Of a stretch of DNA of 64,000 bases, positions 23,349-34,689 are shown piece after piece; position 1 is the first letter of the stretch; each line of letters begins with the position of its first letter. Below the pieces are notes generated by a model. It saw only the letters and a program-made list of their open reading frames with translations, ran no database searches and had not been told where the DNA came from. The stretch is from Anisodus tanguticus. Its lineage: Eukaryota; Streptophyta; Magnoliopsida; Solanales; Solanaceae. The stretch covers positions 14,665,001 through 14,729,000 of the forward strand of contig CM067552.1 of NCBI GenBank assembly GCA_034509755.1. The letters run 5' to 3'. The position numbers were made by a program, and so were the translations under genes.

Positions 23349-24182
23349 TCAATATTTGGCAATATGTCCTAATTTGTGAAACTTGTAATATTTGCCAGAA
23401 TTAGGAGATGGAGAAGTCGATATTATGGGTGTTGCTTTAGGTTTGGAGGGAGAAGGTTTTGTCTTCCTAAACTTAGGTGTAAAATATCTAGATTTTGAGA
23501 CATCTCTATTCTTAGACACATGCCTTTTATGATATTTCTTGCCATAAGGAGGTAGTCCAAATTGTTCAAAAAAACTACCTAAATCTCGGCGAGTCTGCGC
23601 CCTATCTTTGGTTAATTGTACTAATATCTTAACTTTGCAACAAATTTTTAGAGCAACTTGTTGGATGAGACTAGTAAGTTGTCCATATGTGATATGTTCA
23701 TAAGTAATAATATCACAATTGTATTGGTTTTGGAGTTCTTTCTTAACTATGCCTCTAAGGGATTTGGGTAAATCATCCAAGAATTTTTCCTTCCAATATG
23801 GGAGGTTACCATCAGGTCTTTCATAGATTCTGGTGAGAAAGGAATCCTTATACCACCTAAAATCTGAAAGGGTTTTACACTTGAGGTTGTTGAGTATTTC
23901 AGAAGATCTTTCCCTAAAAATACATGGACTACCAATGAAAGTTTTAATAATTGTGTAAATTAGGTTGTTGGTTGAGTCAGGAATGGTTTGAACATCTCTG
24001 AGGATTGTCTCTCCTGCTGAATCAATACGAATGACTTGAAAAATTTCTTGTTTATCCTCTTCACTAAGGTGGTTACCCCACCAACCTCTAAGTTGACCTA
24101 TGAATCCTGCTACTAAGACATGGATAGTGAACGGATCAGAACAGTTGTGGGTGGTTCTGTATGCGGTGGCTACTATAGTCAT
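23349..24182 (-). pseudogene. Pararetroviral coat protein with decayed zinc knuckle
   Basis: The 277-residue open frame is the longest in the window. It carries the caulimovirid capsid landmarks FIGQLRGWWGNHLS (about residues 27-40), LKCKTLSDFRWYKDSF (about 100-115) and a basic Lys/Arg tail (about 205-250). It ends in a CCHC-like knuckle read as YYKFHKLGHIAKY, in which the cysteines are replaced, so zinc binding is lost. It packages viral nucleic acid in intact relatives. The frame is open but has no start context, because it is part of a polyprotein. Confidence 0.85.
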
Positions 24183-24700
24183 TTCTTGTAGCTTGGATAA
24201 GATGTTGTATTCGGAGCAACCATCTATGCTTCATTCATAGTTATTGTTATAATTGTAATTATTTTGCATTTCATCCGGCTTCTCTTCTAAGGCTACATCT
24301 GGATAGGTAGTTCTAGGATAATAGAACTTCTGTGGCCTACGACAGTTGGAGAGTCCTGCTCTAAGAGGGGAAACTTCTAGAGGAGTATTATTAGGAACTT
24401 GTTCTGGCTGAGTATCTTCTTCTTGGTCAGTATCTACTTCCTAGAGAACTATTACAGAACCTTTATAGGTAGTTTCTTTTGGAGTATCCTGAATAATCAA
24501 GGTTCTCTCAATTTCTAAGATCCTACGTTGAAGATCAGAAAATGGAGAGGAGTCCATAGCTTGGTGTATTTGGAGTTCTTTAGCGAATGTTCTAAGGATT
24601 TCGTAAGGCCTACATAAGGGAATAGAGGAAGTGGAGGTCTCTGCAGCTTTAGCAGATGTTGGCAAGGAGGGTTTTGAAATCAAATATTCACCTAGAGTTT
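24183..24700 (-). pseudogene. N-terminal part of the coat protein region
   Basis: Upstream of the capsid frame, the minus frame 24683-24441 has a Ser/Thr-rich start, then LCRPYEILRTFAKELQ and SDLQRRILEIERTLIIQDTP, a helical segment. A stop at about 24440 and another near 24210 break continuity with the capsid core. Acidic residues are frequent near 24430-24300. This matches the acidic N-terminal arm common ahead of caulimovirid capsids (inference). Confidence 0.6.
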
Positions 24701-24849
24701 GTAAATATTTATTTATGTAATTATTTTATTCAAAAATATTTTTAATATCTTTGTAACTGAATGCTTCATTGTCAGGTTTCATTTTGAAAGGTGTGGCAAC
24801 AACTGTGTTGTTAGCATAATTTGTTGAAAATCCTTATGACGGAGGGAGT

Positions 24850-26250
24850 TCAGAGACAACTTCTCCTCCAGTGGTGGTTTTTCAAATTTTTGAAACATTA
24901 ATAGATTTGGAAAAAGGGAATCTAATTAGTGATAATCAACATAAGTTTCAAACCACTCAAAGAATTTAACTTATTTTTAACAGAGTTTAAAAATTCATAG
25001 TAAATTTCTTGGAGATTTCTCCTTTTATATCCTTGAAAATCTTAAAAACCAAGTTTTTTTAACATGTTTCCTGGAGAGTAAAAATTTGCCCGGTTTTCTC
25101 TTTGTCAATTTGAAAATCCTTTTTCAAAACTCTTAATTTAGCACATAAGGATGAATAGGTGGGTGATTGGGTGTTTACATAGAGTACTTGGTTTGTGGGA
25201 TCTTGGATTTGAAATTAACTATTTCAGTTCTAGAAGGAAATGAGTGTCTGGCAGATTGGATCTCAGATTGTACTGAAGAAGAGGTAGAGACTCTTTGGCT
25301 AAGAAATATTTGGAAGGAAATGGACACAGATCTGCTAGAAAATTGTTGGATCTGAGAAACTGTAGTATTTTCATGATATTCAACTGGAGTAGCATCCTAC
25401 AACATCCACTTTCGAGGTAGAGAGACTTGGCTCCAGGAAATGGGTTTAGGGACCGACAGGTGAGATCTTTGTAGATCTGTTTGGAAGAGAATGGTCTCAC
25501 CTTTGTGAAGTGTTCTCATGGCTCCACTATTGAAGGATGAACTCATAGCTTTATGTTGAATTATATATATGATGGATAGTAGGAGGGATTCAGTTTTTGT
25601 CTTATAGTTGGATGTCTTGACATTAAGTGTTAGGGAATCTAATATATTTTTTATCTTTGAGAGACACTGTAAAATTGGAAAACAATCAAAGTAAATTGGA
25701 CCACTACAAAGGTTGGTTTCTACCATTCCTAGCAGAGAATCATTAAAGTATAGAAATCTTGAATCTCTAAGGTAGAGAAGGAGAGATGTATCTAAACCTT
25801 CTCTATAAAGAGGCTTAGCTACAATCTAGACTAATCCAAAATGGATATAGTTGTATTTTCATCTATACTTCTCTATAGACTTTGGTTCTAAAAGTTTGAT
25901 ATCCTCATGATCAGATTCAAGAAGATGACTTGCTCTATGGTTGAGATGTGATAATCACTAGTCAAACTCCATATTGAGGATTTGTAAATTGTGGACTGGA
26001 GATGTTTAAGGATCTTCCAGTCGTCAATTGATTGCTGCAAATCAGAGAAGCTAATCTCTTCTTTGAGTATTGACTTGGGAGAGGATGAGGAAGAGGTAGA
26101 AGGAGAAGGATTTTTCGAAGAGGAAGAGAATTTGTGGAAGAATGCCATAGTGATATCTGAAAAAGATAGTTAGAAAGACACAATAATGACTTAAATGCTT
26201 CATGTTCTTGGCTCAAGAAACCATTGGGTTCCTTAAAGAAAATACTCATG
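24850..26250 (-). pseudogene. Pararetroviral movement protein (30K superfamily), broken
   Basis: The minus frame from 26148 opens with a Ser-rich arm and then SFSDLQQSIDDWKILKHLQS and SIWSLTSDYHISTIEQVIFL. Pieces in other frames follow at 25880-25680 and 25726-25397, including FNSGAMRT near 25540. The order and spacing fit the 30K-type movement protein that caulimovirids place first in the polyprotein, where it modifies plasmodesmata. Several frameshifts and stops split it. The starts at 26249 and 26148 are both possible. Confidence 0.75.
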
Positions 26251-26621
26251 TTCTTAACTTAATTTTATACAAAAAAGTCAGATCTAGCAGTTAGGTTCAT
26301 TGATACATACTTCCTTCTATATGCAAAGGTTAAAGCTATTTTTAATAAGTTTTGTATACAAATGACTCAAAGGTTATAAATAACCATCTATAAGCCAACT
26401 GAGTATTTTTCAGCATTCCAACCTTATTTCCTCAGGAACACTACCTATAGTATAGATCTGCAAGAATCACAGTGCCATCTTCAACTGATCTTCTTATTAC
26501 AAAAGCAGTTTTAACAAAAACTTATAGAATAATTCATGTATTCCCATATCTAACCTCCGGATCTAGCAATATCGCATAAAAGTAAGTTAACAATATGAAT
26601 ATTAATCCTTACTTCTCACCA

Positions 26622-26635
26622 TGGCTCTGATACCA
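26622..26635 (-). promoter_or_regulatory. Pararetroviral tRNA-Met primer-binding site
   Basis: The minus strand reads TGGTATCAGAGCCA, a perfect 14-base match to the complement of plant initiator-Met tRNA. Caulimovirids define this as the minus-strand DNA start (genome position 1). It is better kept than the sites of the Gypsy elements around it. Confidence 0.92.
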
Positions 26636-27009
26636 AGTACCCAGAAGCGAATCCCCTAAAATAAGAGGAAAAGAACTACAGAGAAGTAAGGACAGAAAGC
26701 AAGTATAATATAGCAAGAATGTAAATATACAGATAATAAAATATGCTAAAATAAAATCAAGCGGCAGTGCCAACCATATGTATGAGATGCAACAAAATAA
26801 ATTATGTGGCAATGCCAACTATATATATATGATATACAATAAATGTAAAGACAAAAGAAGATTATGGAAAATATTAAAAACTTGAAATTTAAACTGATAT
26901 TTAAATTGATAATATAAATATTACAAATAAGGAGCAAGCTCTAACCAGTTCTTCAGAGAGAATGAGAACTTAGACTAAAAAAGTATGTTACAAATGAGAA
27001 AGGGGGCTA

Positions 27010-27017
27010 TATTTATA
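27010..27017 (-). promoter_or_regulatory. TATA box of the pararetroviral promoter
   Basis: The minus strand reads GGCTATAAATATAGC with TATAAATA at the core. It lies upstream of the primer site at the spacing expected for a pregenomic RNA promoter. Confidence 0.65.
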
Positions 27018-27122
27018 GCCAAAATTCCATACTGCTACAGTGACACCTAGAGTGCTACAGTGATGTCTACAATGACATCTACAATAACAAGCATTGTCTA
27101 TAGTAACATCCATTAATAAATT

Positions 27123-28949
27123 TTAGAAAGTGGTTGCTGATGTCATGGGTGATGTCAATTTTGGTGATGTTATGTTGTCATTAGCTTGATTATTCTTCCA
27201 AAATGTTGAAATCAGGGTCATCTTCGGATGAAAAGTTTTTTTATGTTTGTGATTGCTGGCTGGGAAGTTCAGCTTTGATTTATTGAAGGATTTTTTCCAT
27301 CTATTGGATAAAATCTCCTCTGTTGCTGGAGCTAGATAACTGTGCAGCTGCAATAGATTTTTGCTGTAAAAATGAAAATTGGGCAACATCTATTGGAGAC
27401 AGATATCCCAAATTGTTCAGAAACCATTTTTCCATCGCCGATACATAAGCTTCATATGGGTTCTAGCTTTTGTACCACTTGTAATGGCCTTGGAGGGCTA
27501 GCCATGGTAGTTCTTTATGACCTTCCGGTTTATGGAAGGAAAATTTCTGGAAATAGTTCCACGGGATGTGGAACTTATGAGGAAATTGGAAGAGCATCGG
27601 TACTTGGTGCTTATTGGAAAACCTGTGACAAAAATATCCATATCCTTCTTTCACTAGATGAGGAAGGATCTCAATTTTGTGACCATATACAGACCATCAT
27701 TGATGTAGAAACCATTGAGGAATTGAGACACTAGTTGTATTTCCTAGAGGATGAACCAAGAGTGTTTTCCTAGGTTATTCTGCAATGTGTATGCATTCAT
27801 CCAAGCTGCTTGGTAGTCATAATAATTGTAAAATTGGAGCTCAAAAGGCTGGGATATTCTTTTGTATTTGGCTGGGTGTATGCCCCATTCTTTGGGAGAG
27901 ATTATTTTGCTAATCCACGCCGTAGTATGAGTAACGTAGGTTTGGGTTTGTTTATCCTTATAGGGTTTGACTAAGAAATACATGGTATTTGTAAGGATAA
28001 ATTCATAGAACTTTTGGGTGAATGCATGAGTTTTTTTAATAAAATTGGTTGAGGGGATTTTGTCTAGCCACTTCCTAGGGGTTTGAGTGCCAGAACCCCG
28101 ACTCAATTTGGGTAAATGGGTAGACACTTTCATTTTTGAAATAAACTGGTTCATCATAGCGGGATCCTCTATTTGAAGAAATGGGTTGTTGTACTGTGTG
28201 GAAATTGTTTGGTTAGGTACCGAATGTACCATGCCTATGTTTTGTGGGATGTTGGAGGAACATCCAATCTGTGACATGAGGCTTTGCCTCTACTAACTTG
28301 TTGTAGTGCTTTTAGCAACCACATGATGAGAAGAAGGTGTGTAGCTTTGTGCTACCACATTAGAACATACATTTAAAAAAAATATATTGATCTCTTAATT
28401 GTTTTCTATTAGCGCCAGGTATGGTAGTTTTAAACCCATGAGCTAACACCAATTTGTGAAATCTTCATATGTCCAAGGAGCAGATATATCTTGAGCTAGT
28501 TGAGACTCTTCTTCTTATTCAACTAGATACGCCCACTTCTTCGTACTAGAAATTGAAATTAGTTTTGTGTTTTACAGAAGATATGACTGAGGAATTCTCT
28601 TCACGGCATAGTCTGCTATAGTTGGATATCTTGGTCCAGCTAAATCTTTTGAAGGTTGCATGGAGGCAACTGAAATTGCTTGTTTTGCGGTGACAACTTT
28701 CTGTTGGGAAATAATGTGTTGTGGCTTTCTAGAGATAGCCTCTGGTGTTGTCTCATTTAAAGGAGGAAGGGCTGGAAGTTGTGAAAGTTTTTTCTTTTTC
28801 TTTGTCATTTTATCTGCCCTGCAAGAATTCATGAGTGAGAAAATAGGGAATTGAGTATGAGCTCCATTTGTATTATATATCAAATTCAAAGATAGATAAA
28901 ATAGCTTGTCATCTAGCAAATATATGTTTTGAGGCAAGGTTTTGTGCAT
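27123..28949 (-). pseudogene. Pararetroviral second ORF, function unknown, broken
   Basis: Three minus frames lie end to end: 28949-28572 (Lys-rich, then PRYPTIADYAVKRIPQSYLL), 28277-27744 (TQTPRKWLDKIPSTNFIKKT, AWISKIISPKEWGIHPAKYK, NYYDYQAAWMNAYTL) and 27654-27123 in two frames. Stops and shifts separate them. They precede the promoter, as a downstream second ORF would in a circular or tandem genome. I recognise no enzyme motif. The Trp/Tyr-rich middle block is the best-kept part. The plus-strand frame 27372-27734 is its shadow. Confidence 0.6.
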
Positions 28950-29004
28950 CTTTTTGCAAAACTGATTTTACGGGTTTACAATCAATTCGTAATAGAAAGT
29001 TCTG

Positions 29005-29340
29005 ATTTAGTAAATTAGGTCTGAAGCTTCTTAGATTATATTAATTATATGTCCGATTTTATTCCCGGACTTAGCAATTTATTAAAGCCTCTTCATGACA
29101 GGTTGATGAAACCTCCGCCTTCGTGAACCAACATCCACATCAACATTGTCAAAGAGATATAATTGAAAGCCAAAAACTTTCCTTGTTTGTCTTTCCCTGA
29201 TCCTTCTGTATTCAAAATAGTTGAAACAGATGCATCAGACATTGGTTATGGCGGAATTCTACAGCAAAGAAAAAATGATAAAGAATATATCATTGCATTT
29301 GCATCTAAGCATTGGAATAATTCTCAGCAGAATTATCCAA

Positions 29341-29344
<4 letters not shown>
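29005..29344 (+). pseudogene. Inverted pararetroviral RT/RNase H fragment
   Basis: On the plus strand, opposite to the rest of the virus, the sequence gives YVSDFIPGLSNLLKPLHD near 29040-29100. After a stop and frame change it gives VFKIVETDASDIGYGGILQQ and IAFASKHWNNSQQNYP (29163-29345). TDAS with the following GYGGIL is the RNase H core. It is the domain missing from the left end. The fragment runs straight into a pure (TA)n tract. Confidence 0.85.

Positions 29345-29384
<40 letters not shown>
29345..29384. repeat. (TA)20 tract at the right pararetrovirus junction
   Basis: Forty bases of uninterrupted TA separate viral RNase H sequence from LTR sequence that resumes at 29385. The corresponding tract at 21496-21509 is much shorter. 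Confidence 0.95.
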
Positions 29385-29387
<3 letters not shown>

Positions 29388-30820
29388 GGACTCGGAAGAA
29401 CCACATGAACTGGATGATATGTAACTATATACACATCATCTGTCGTGAAACCAATAAGAACCATAAGACATCATACAATCAGAGATACTATCAAGTGTGA
29501 AAAATATTCCCAACAATGGATAAACAAGTCATGAAATACTCCAATAGGAAGGAAAGACATTTGGACTTTCAAATCTTAAGAGTAGAGCCCTTTTGGGATT
29601 GACGTTCATTCTCGTTACGGTTACATATGAGTCATGCCAAAAAGAAAGAAGAGTTAGCCTTAACATACCTCATTGCTTGGCCAATGTCCATCCTACCAAG
29701 TCTAATATGCCTTACGAATGATAACCTACATGATAGAGGTAATTCAGATTAAGATCGACTCAATAGTTATAAGATTTCTTCATTGCGATATTCTATCGAA
29801 CACTTAGCATGCGCAATCTCCTATCCTGTTTTCATGGCAGTCAAGCTATCATAATCCTTCCACCATAACTTACCACAATTCCAAGAATACAATAATCATA
29901 TTCTACAAGATTTAATCCATACTCTCCTCAAGAACTTAACTAAATCAACCCAACAACCAACATGTTTCTACTATAGAGTTTGGCTTAACTTTTCATAGGT
30001 TACCTTTTCCAAATAATCACACTAAGATAGGAAAGGTTAAGAACATTAAATAGTAGCAATAATTTCACCTTAAACTAGCCAAGAGATTCTCTGCATAGAG
30101 CCTTCATTCAATCTCCAAGAACGCACAAGCTTTTCTCAATAATCAAGAGTAGATTTCGGGATAATATAAGCTTCTTGGGGGAGAATTCACATTAAGCATT
30201 ATGGAAAGGTTCTCTAATGGTGTATGGACCTTGGGAGATGGTTTGGAGGCATCTAGGGGTGAGGGAGATTGAAAATTAAATATTTAGAATGAATGTTCGA
30301 GACTTGTCCTTAAATAGGATGCTCATTGTGAAGCAAAATGGGCTCCACGACACGAAACGCTTAGCGTATCATCCTATCTTCGTCAAACTTCGTCGAGAGA
30401 TGCTTCCTTCAATATAAATGACTTCTAACCTTCCATAAACCTTTTTAATAACTATCTATGTCATAAATGACCCTCAGAAAGGTTCTCAAGTCATGGGAAC
30501 TCAGGTCAACTTTTTATGCTCTCAATCGCACACAAAATGATGGGATGTAACACGAAACCTTTTGGCATACTTTCAACATTTGCCCAAAGCCTTTCTTAAC
30601 CTCCCATAGGCATCATAACTTCTTTTTAACTTTCATTAGTTTGTCACAATGTACTCAATGTAAGGAATTCAAGCACTAATGGCTTAACGACTCTTAAACT
30701 TCAGCGACCACTCAAAGATTTAATTAATCACTTTATTTATATTCTTAAGAATGGCCTTGCCCTTTCCATATGCCCACTAACTTACGGCCCATCCAATTTA
30801 CGAATATATGGGATGTAACA
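29385..30820 (-). mobile_element. Reverse Gypsy LTR, right part (5' end), with adjacent PPT
   Basis: The segment resumes the LTR left at 21509. Its early part aligns with 38760-38920 of the reverse LTR at 37927, and GAGTCATGCCAAAAAGAAAG at about 29624 matches the equivalent block at 41568 and 39018. Read in reverse, the LTR starts TGTTACATCCC at 30820, preceded by GGGGGAAGGA (30830-30821), a polypurine tract. It is therefore the 3' LTR of an element whose interior lay to the right. Confidence 0.82.
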
Positions 30821-31162
30821 TCCTTCCCCCAATAAGAATATTTGTCCTCGAATGTTGGGGTATCATAGCTTTAAGGTCTCAATACCTAAGTCCTCCGAGC
30901 CCTCTTGTAAAGGGAACTATATCAACTTGCCACGTAGTCCAAAGAACACAGTTATTGTCTCACAAGGCCACACAATTCAACATGTCTTACATTATTGTTT
31001 CCACACGGTCGTGCGTCTATCCATAACATTGTATAGTAAACCATAACCCACTTCTAGTGTTAACTCTCGATATCCAGAGGACATCCTCACTTGTTTGTTA
31101 TAACCATTTTTTCGGGGGGTTACATAAGATGAAACAATCGGTAGTAGGTATAGGTAGAAAGG
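30821..31162 (-). mobile_element. Short internal remnant between two facing LTRs
   Basis: Next to the PPT, the reverse strand holds the usual end of Gypsy pol (CATTCGAGGACAAATAT). The rest, up to the forward LTR at 31163, has no domain. AGGTATAGGTAGAAAGG (31147-31162) just before that LTR is purine-rich and may be its own PPT. Confidence 0.55.
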
Positions 31163-32063
31163 TGTTACATCCTGCATTTTTATGCGCTATATCACGTCGT
31201 GAGTTAGTTCTTCATATGTTTGGAAAGCTAGGATAATCTAAAATTTTTAAGTGGTGACATCTATATCTTGTATTGTTTACAATAGTTGGAAGTTAAATGA
31301 ATCGAAAAGTGTAAGTTTCATCAGGTTACACCCTGTACTTTCGAGGTTGATTGCGTTGCGAGCTAACTAACATGAGCTCGGAGAGGTTAATATTCATCTT
31401 CAAGGTTAGGTAAGGTTTTAAAAAAGTGTTAAGTAAGTCTCATAAGAGTTCGGGGTTAAAAGAATCGAAGAAATTAAGTCCACCGAAATTTGAGGGAAGG
31501 TAGGAATTATTCTGGACAGGATTTTGGCCTAACTTGGTGGTGGTATATCTTCGTGTATATAAGGTGTTATGGGGTACATGAACTATCTGAATTCATGTTC
31601 TGCGAGTCTAATTTTAATACAACAAACAATTTGTTAATCGAAGCTCTATACAAAAGGTTATGAATGTTTTGCGAAAGTGTTACAGGGCAGACATATATGG
31701 CGGAACACTTGCAAGGTCTGTGACCCAACTTGCAATTCTCAGGCAAGGTTTGCGGTTTGCAGACCTCACCATGGGTTATGTCGGTGCCAACTTTCAATTC
31801 TGCTATAAATAGCTTTTCTTTTGACCAAACCCTCATTGCACCTCATTTTCATAAACTTAATTAGCTCTCATATCTTCTCTAAGAGATTTCAAGTGATCCC
31901 AAGTAAAATCAAAGATAAATTACGCAAATTCGACATAAGGAATCTTGCGGTTATCATGGAATTGTATTCTTCCTTATTGTAGAGATTTCAGAGAGTACTT
32001 AGCCATGAAGTAAGCTCTGTTTTGGGAGAGATTCTTGAGCTTAAAGGGAAGTTTTACCCATTC
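31163..32063 (+). mobile_element. Forward family A LTR, left part
   Basis: It begins TGTTACATCCTGCATTTTTA and follows the LTR at 53 block by block (for example GAGTTCGGGGTTAAAAGAAT against GAGTTTGAGGTTAAAGGGAT). The variable region after about 31640 lacks the ACGGACCGTA repeats found in the first copy. The LTR is interrupted at 32063 by the solo LTR and resumes at 34690. Confidence 0.8.
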
Positions 32064-34689
32064 TGTCAGACCCCGAATCCCTAAGTCATGAGGGCACCTA
32101 CCATTTCCCACCTCGGTAGGAGAACCCTTCCATGAATCAACAATCCAACAATAGTTTAAGTAAATTAAGAAAAATAATATAAGTCTAACTCATATCATAA
32201 ATGTAAAAGTGTGGATTATACAAATACAGATACAACGCCCCTCCCCAAAGGATAAATGGTCTGAACAATACAAGAGCGACTACCATAATCTATATGTCTA
32301 AATAATACAAAGATTCAAATGGAAATACTATCTCAGAAATCAAAGTAAACACAATAGTAGGAAGGAGTCTCCATGTAGCGGATCGTCCAACATGTTCACC
32401 CTAAAGATTCAACAGTAGCCTCGGATCAGTGTCGAGGAGAAGAGGTAGAACCAGTCACGTACTCTGCATTCAGAGAAGAATGCAGCAAGGTAGTATCAGT
32501 ACAAACATTATGTGCGTGTAGATATCAGAGGCTGACAATAATTATCTAACATATGCATAAGAAAGAAACCAAAAGGTAGACATGATCACAGTCAAGTACA
32601 AGTAATATCACAATCTAAAAATAAACCAGTCCAAATATAGAGAATCATAGCCTATGGTGAAACATCTAAACCCAAGTCCACCAGGTTTTCCAGTCGTTCC
32701 TTAGAATAATCACAGACACAAGTATAAAAATAAATCTAAAACATAGATATAAAATAAAATGATGAGGATATGCAATGCAATGGCCAATGTAATCTCCGTA
32801 CATACATTTAACAGACAAAATATCTCATCATCTCGTAGTCATGACCCATGAGGGGCCCATGACGTCCATGTACCAGTAATTCTATATCACACAGCCTAGA
32901 ATTACTCTTCCACCGAACACCCCGCTATCGACACCATATCACACAACATATAGATGGCTACGCAATATAGTATGTCATATGAATCATAAATATTTCCTTC
33001 TCATTTATCACTGTCACACCACCACAAGTCATATCAGTATATCATGAAAATGAGGATGAATGCAATGCAATGACAATAACAAGTGTATCATATCAATTCC
33101 CAGTCATGCCTCACAAAGACACTTATCATAATATCAGTATCATATCAAGTCCTTTCCTCTATTTATGAACATGCCAAGATAAGTGAGATACAACTACATC
33201 ACAAATATGATATGGCATTCTGTACAAGTACAGTAACCACAAAGAGGCAATAAGTCATAATAAATCAACAATAACCAACCTAAGTAATCTATCCCAACTT
33301 CATACTCAAAGGCTTACATGATTTCTCTAATAGAATCTAACTACACATACGCTTTGCTAACCGAAGTCTAACCAGAAAGTAAGCCCTAACCTACTTGGAT
33401 GCCAAGCTGGTGCCTCGAACAAACACGCAAGCGCCTTGCCATTCCAAATAGCTTATGAGTACCCAAAGTCTAGTAATTATCAAACTCCAAGTTAGAAAAG
33501 AATATTAACAATACCCAGTTCTCTATAAGTTCATTCTAAGAGAAATTCGCTCTTTAAATTAAGGGGAAATCGGGCTCACAAGAGCAAAACGGGGATTTCA
33601 AAGGTGGAATTGGTAACTCAACACTAAATACGCTTAATTATATTCCACAATTGCTAATTAGACTCATAAATTCCTCAATTTCATCATTAGAATGAAAACC
33701 CCCAATTTAAACCTAAACCCTAGTTTTCCATATTCATAGTTTTAGTCTAGAGTAAAGATCCAAGCTTACAATTCCTTAATCCATAAAATACTATCCCAAT
33801 ACTAGCAAGAATCATCAAAAACACTAATTTATAAGGTTTAGAATTCAAATACCCAAAACAAAGTTTAATGGTCTCTTCTCCAACTAAACCCATTTATTTC
33901 CACCATAGAATTCAAGTTTAGGAAGTAAATAATTGAAGGATGGCGAAGGGAAACTTACCCCAAAGATGTGATAGCCTCAAAGCCTCTTGAAATCGCCCAT
34001 AGTTTCTCTCTATGCCAAAGTTTAGTGAGTGGAAGAAAAATGTTCGAAGTTATGACTTAAAAAGTGTTTCTGTCTTCAGAGATGCCGCTACCGCGGCGTG
34101 GAGGCTCGCTACGGTGGTCTCGCCCTGGAGGAGAATCGTCCACTGGGGCGGACCTTATTAAATGACAACTTGCCATGGAAGGATAAGCTCCGATGTAGCG
34201 GACCCTCCGCGGCGCATTGAGTCTTGCCGGGGCGAGACACCAGAAACCAACATAATCTGGTTTCACTAGTTTCACCCAAAATCCCGACATCATTCCGAGG
34301 CCTCCCGGATACAACCAGACATGTAAACACACATAAAAACACACTATGAACTCACCCGTGGCCTTGAAATTCCCAACGGAAGTCTATTTGACCAAGTCAA
34401 CCCCCAAACGACTTAAACCAACTATCCAACCAAGGACCCAAAATACTCCCGAGTGCATCGGGAACCGAACTGAATTTCCCACCAAGTCGTAATCAACCCT
34501 CTAGACCTCATGGAATCAACAGAATTCCTAAAAACTTCATTTACTCAAAAGTCAACTTTGGGTCAAATATTTTCACTTAAAGGCTCAAATTCACTAAAGT
34601 CTCACTTGAACTCGCCCGATGACCTTGGGAACTGGATCGACAGGGGCAAGTGGATCAAAAGCGCAATAACGATCAAACGGGTCGTTACA
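32064..34689 (-). mobile_element. Reverse solo LTR of family B, 2.6 kb
   Basis: Read in reverse it starts TGTAACGACCCGTTTG (34689) and ends GGGGTCTGACA (32064), matching the family of the element at 45337. Flanking five-base words, CATTC (32059-32063) and TCTTC (34690-34694), share three of five positions, so the target duplication is at best decayed. No PBS, PPT or gene adjoins it. It splits a forward LTR, which supports insertion followed by LTR-LTR recombination. A GC-rich patch lies at 34080-34220. Confidence 0.8.

Larger units (their letters stand above)
26251..27122 (-). promoter_or_regulatory. Pararetroviral intergenic region and leader
   Basis: This AT-rich stretch has no supported gene. 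On the minus strand it carries a TATA box (27017-27010), then about 375 bp on the primer site (26635-26622), then a leader of about 370 bp before the first movement protein start codons. The layout is that of a caulimovirid pregenomic RNA promoter and leader. Short frames on both strands here are treated as chance or leader uORFs. Confidence 0.7.
21510..29344 (-). mobile_element. Endogenous caulimovirid (pararetrovirus) copy, rearranged, 7.8 kb
   Basis: On the minus strand the order is ORF of unknown role (28949-27123), TATA and tRNA-Met primer site, movement protein, coat protein with zinc knuckle, protease and reverse transcriptase. This is the Caulimoviridae order, with no integrase and no LTRs. 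The single MP-CP-PR-RT run plus one separate ORF resembles the florendovirus plan, but genus is tentative. An RNase H piece lies inverted at the right end. Every gene has stops or frameshifts, so this copy encodes no functional set. It sits inside a retrotransposon LTR. Confidence 0.88.

Noticed and set aside
27372..27734. 120-residue plus-strand ORF
   Set aside because: It is antisense to the pararetroviral second ORF, whose minus-strand text continues through the same bases.
34057..34344. Two overlapping GC-rich open frames with gene-like composition
   Set aside because: They lie in the GC-rich patch of a solo LTR, and a similar patch gives unrelated frames in the sister LTR at 45838-46026.
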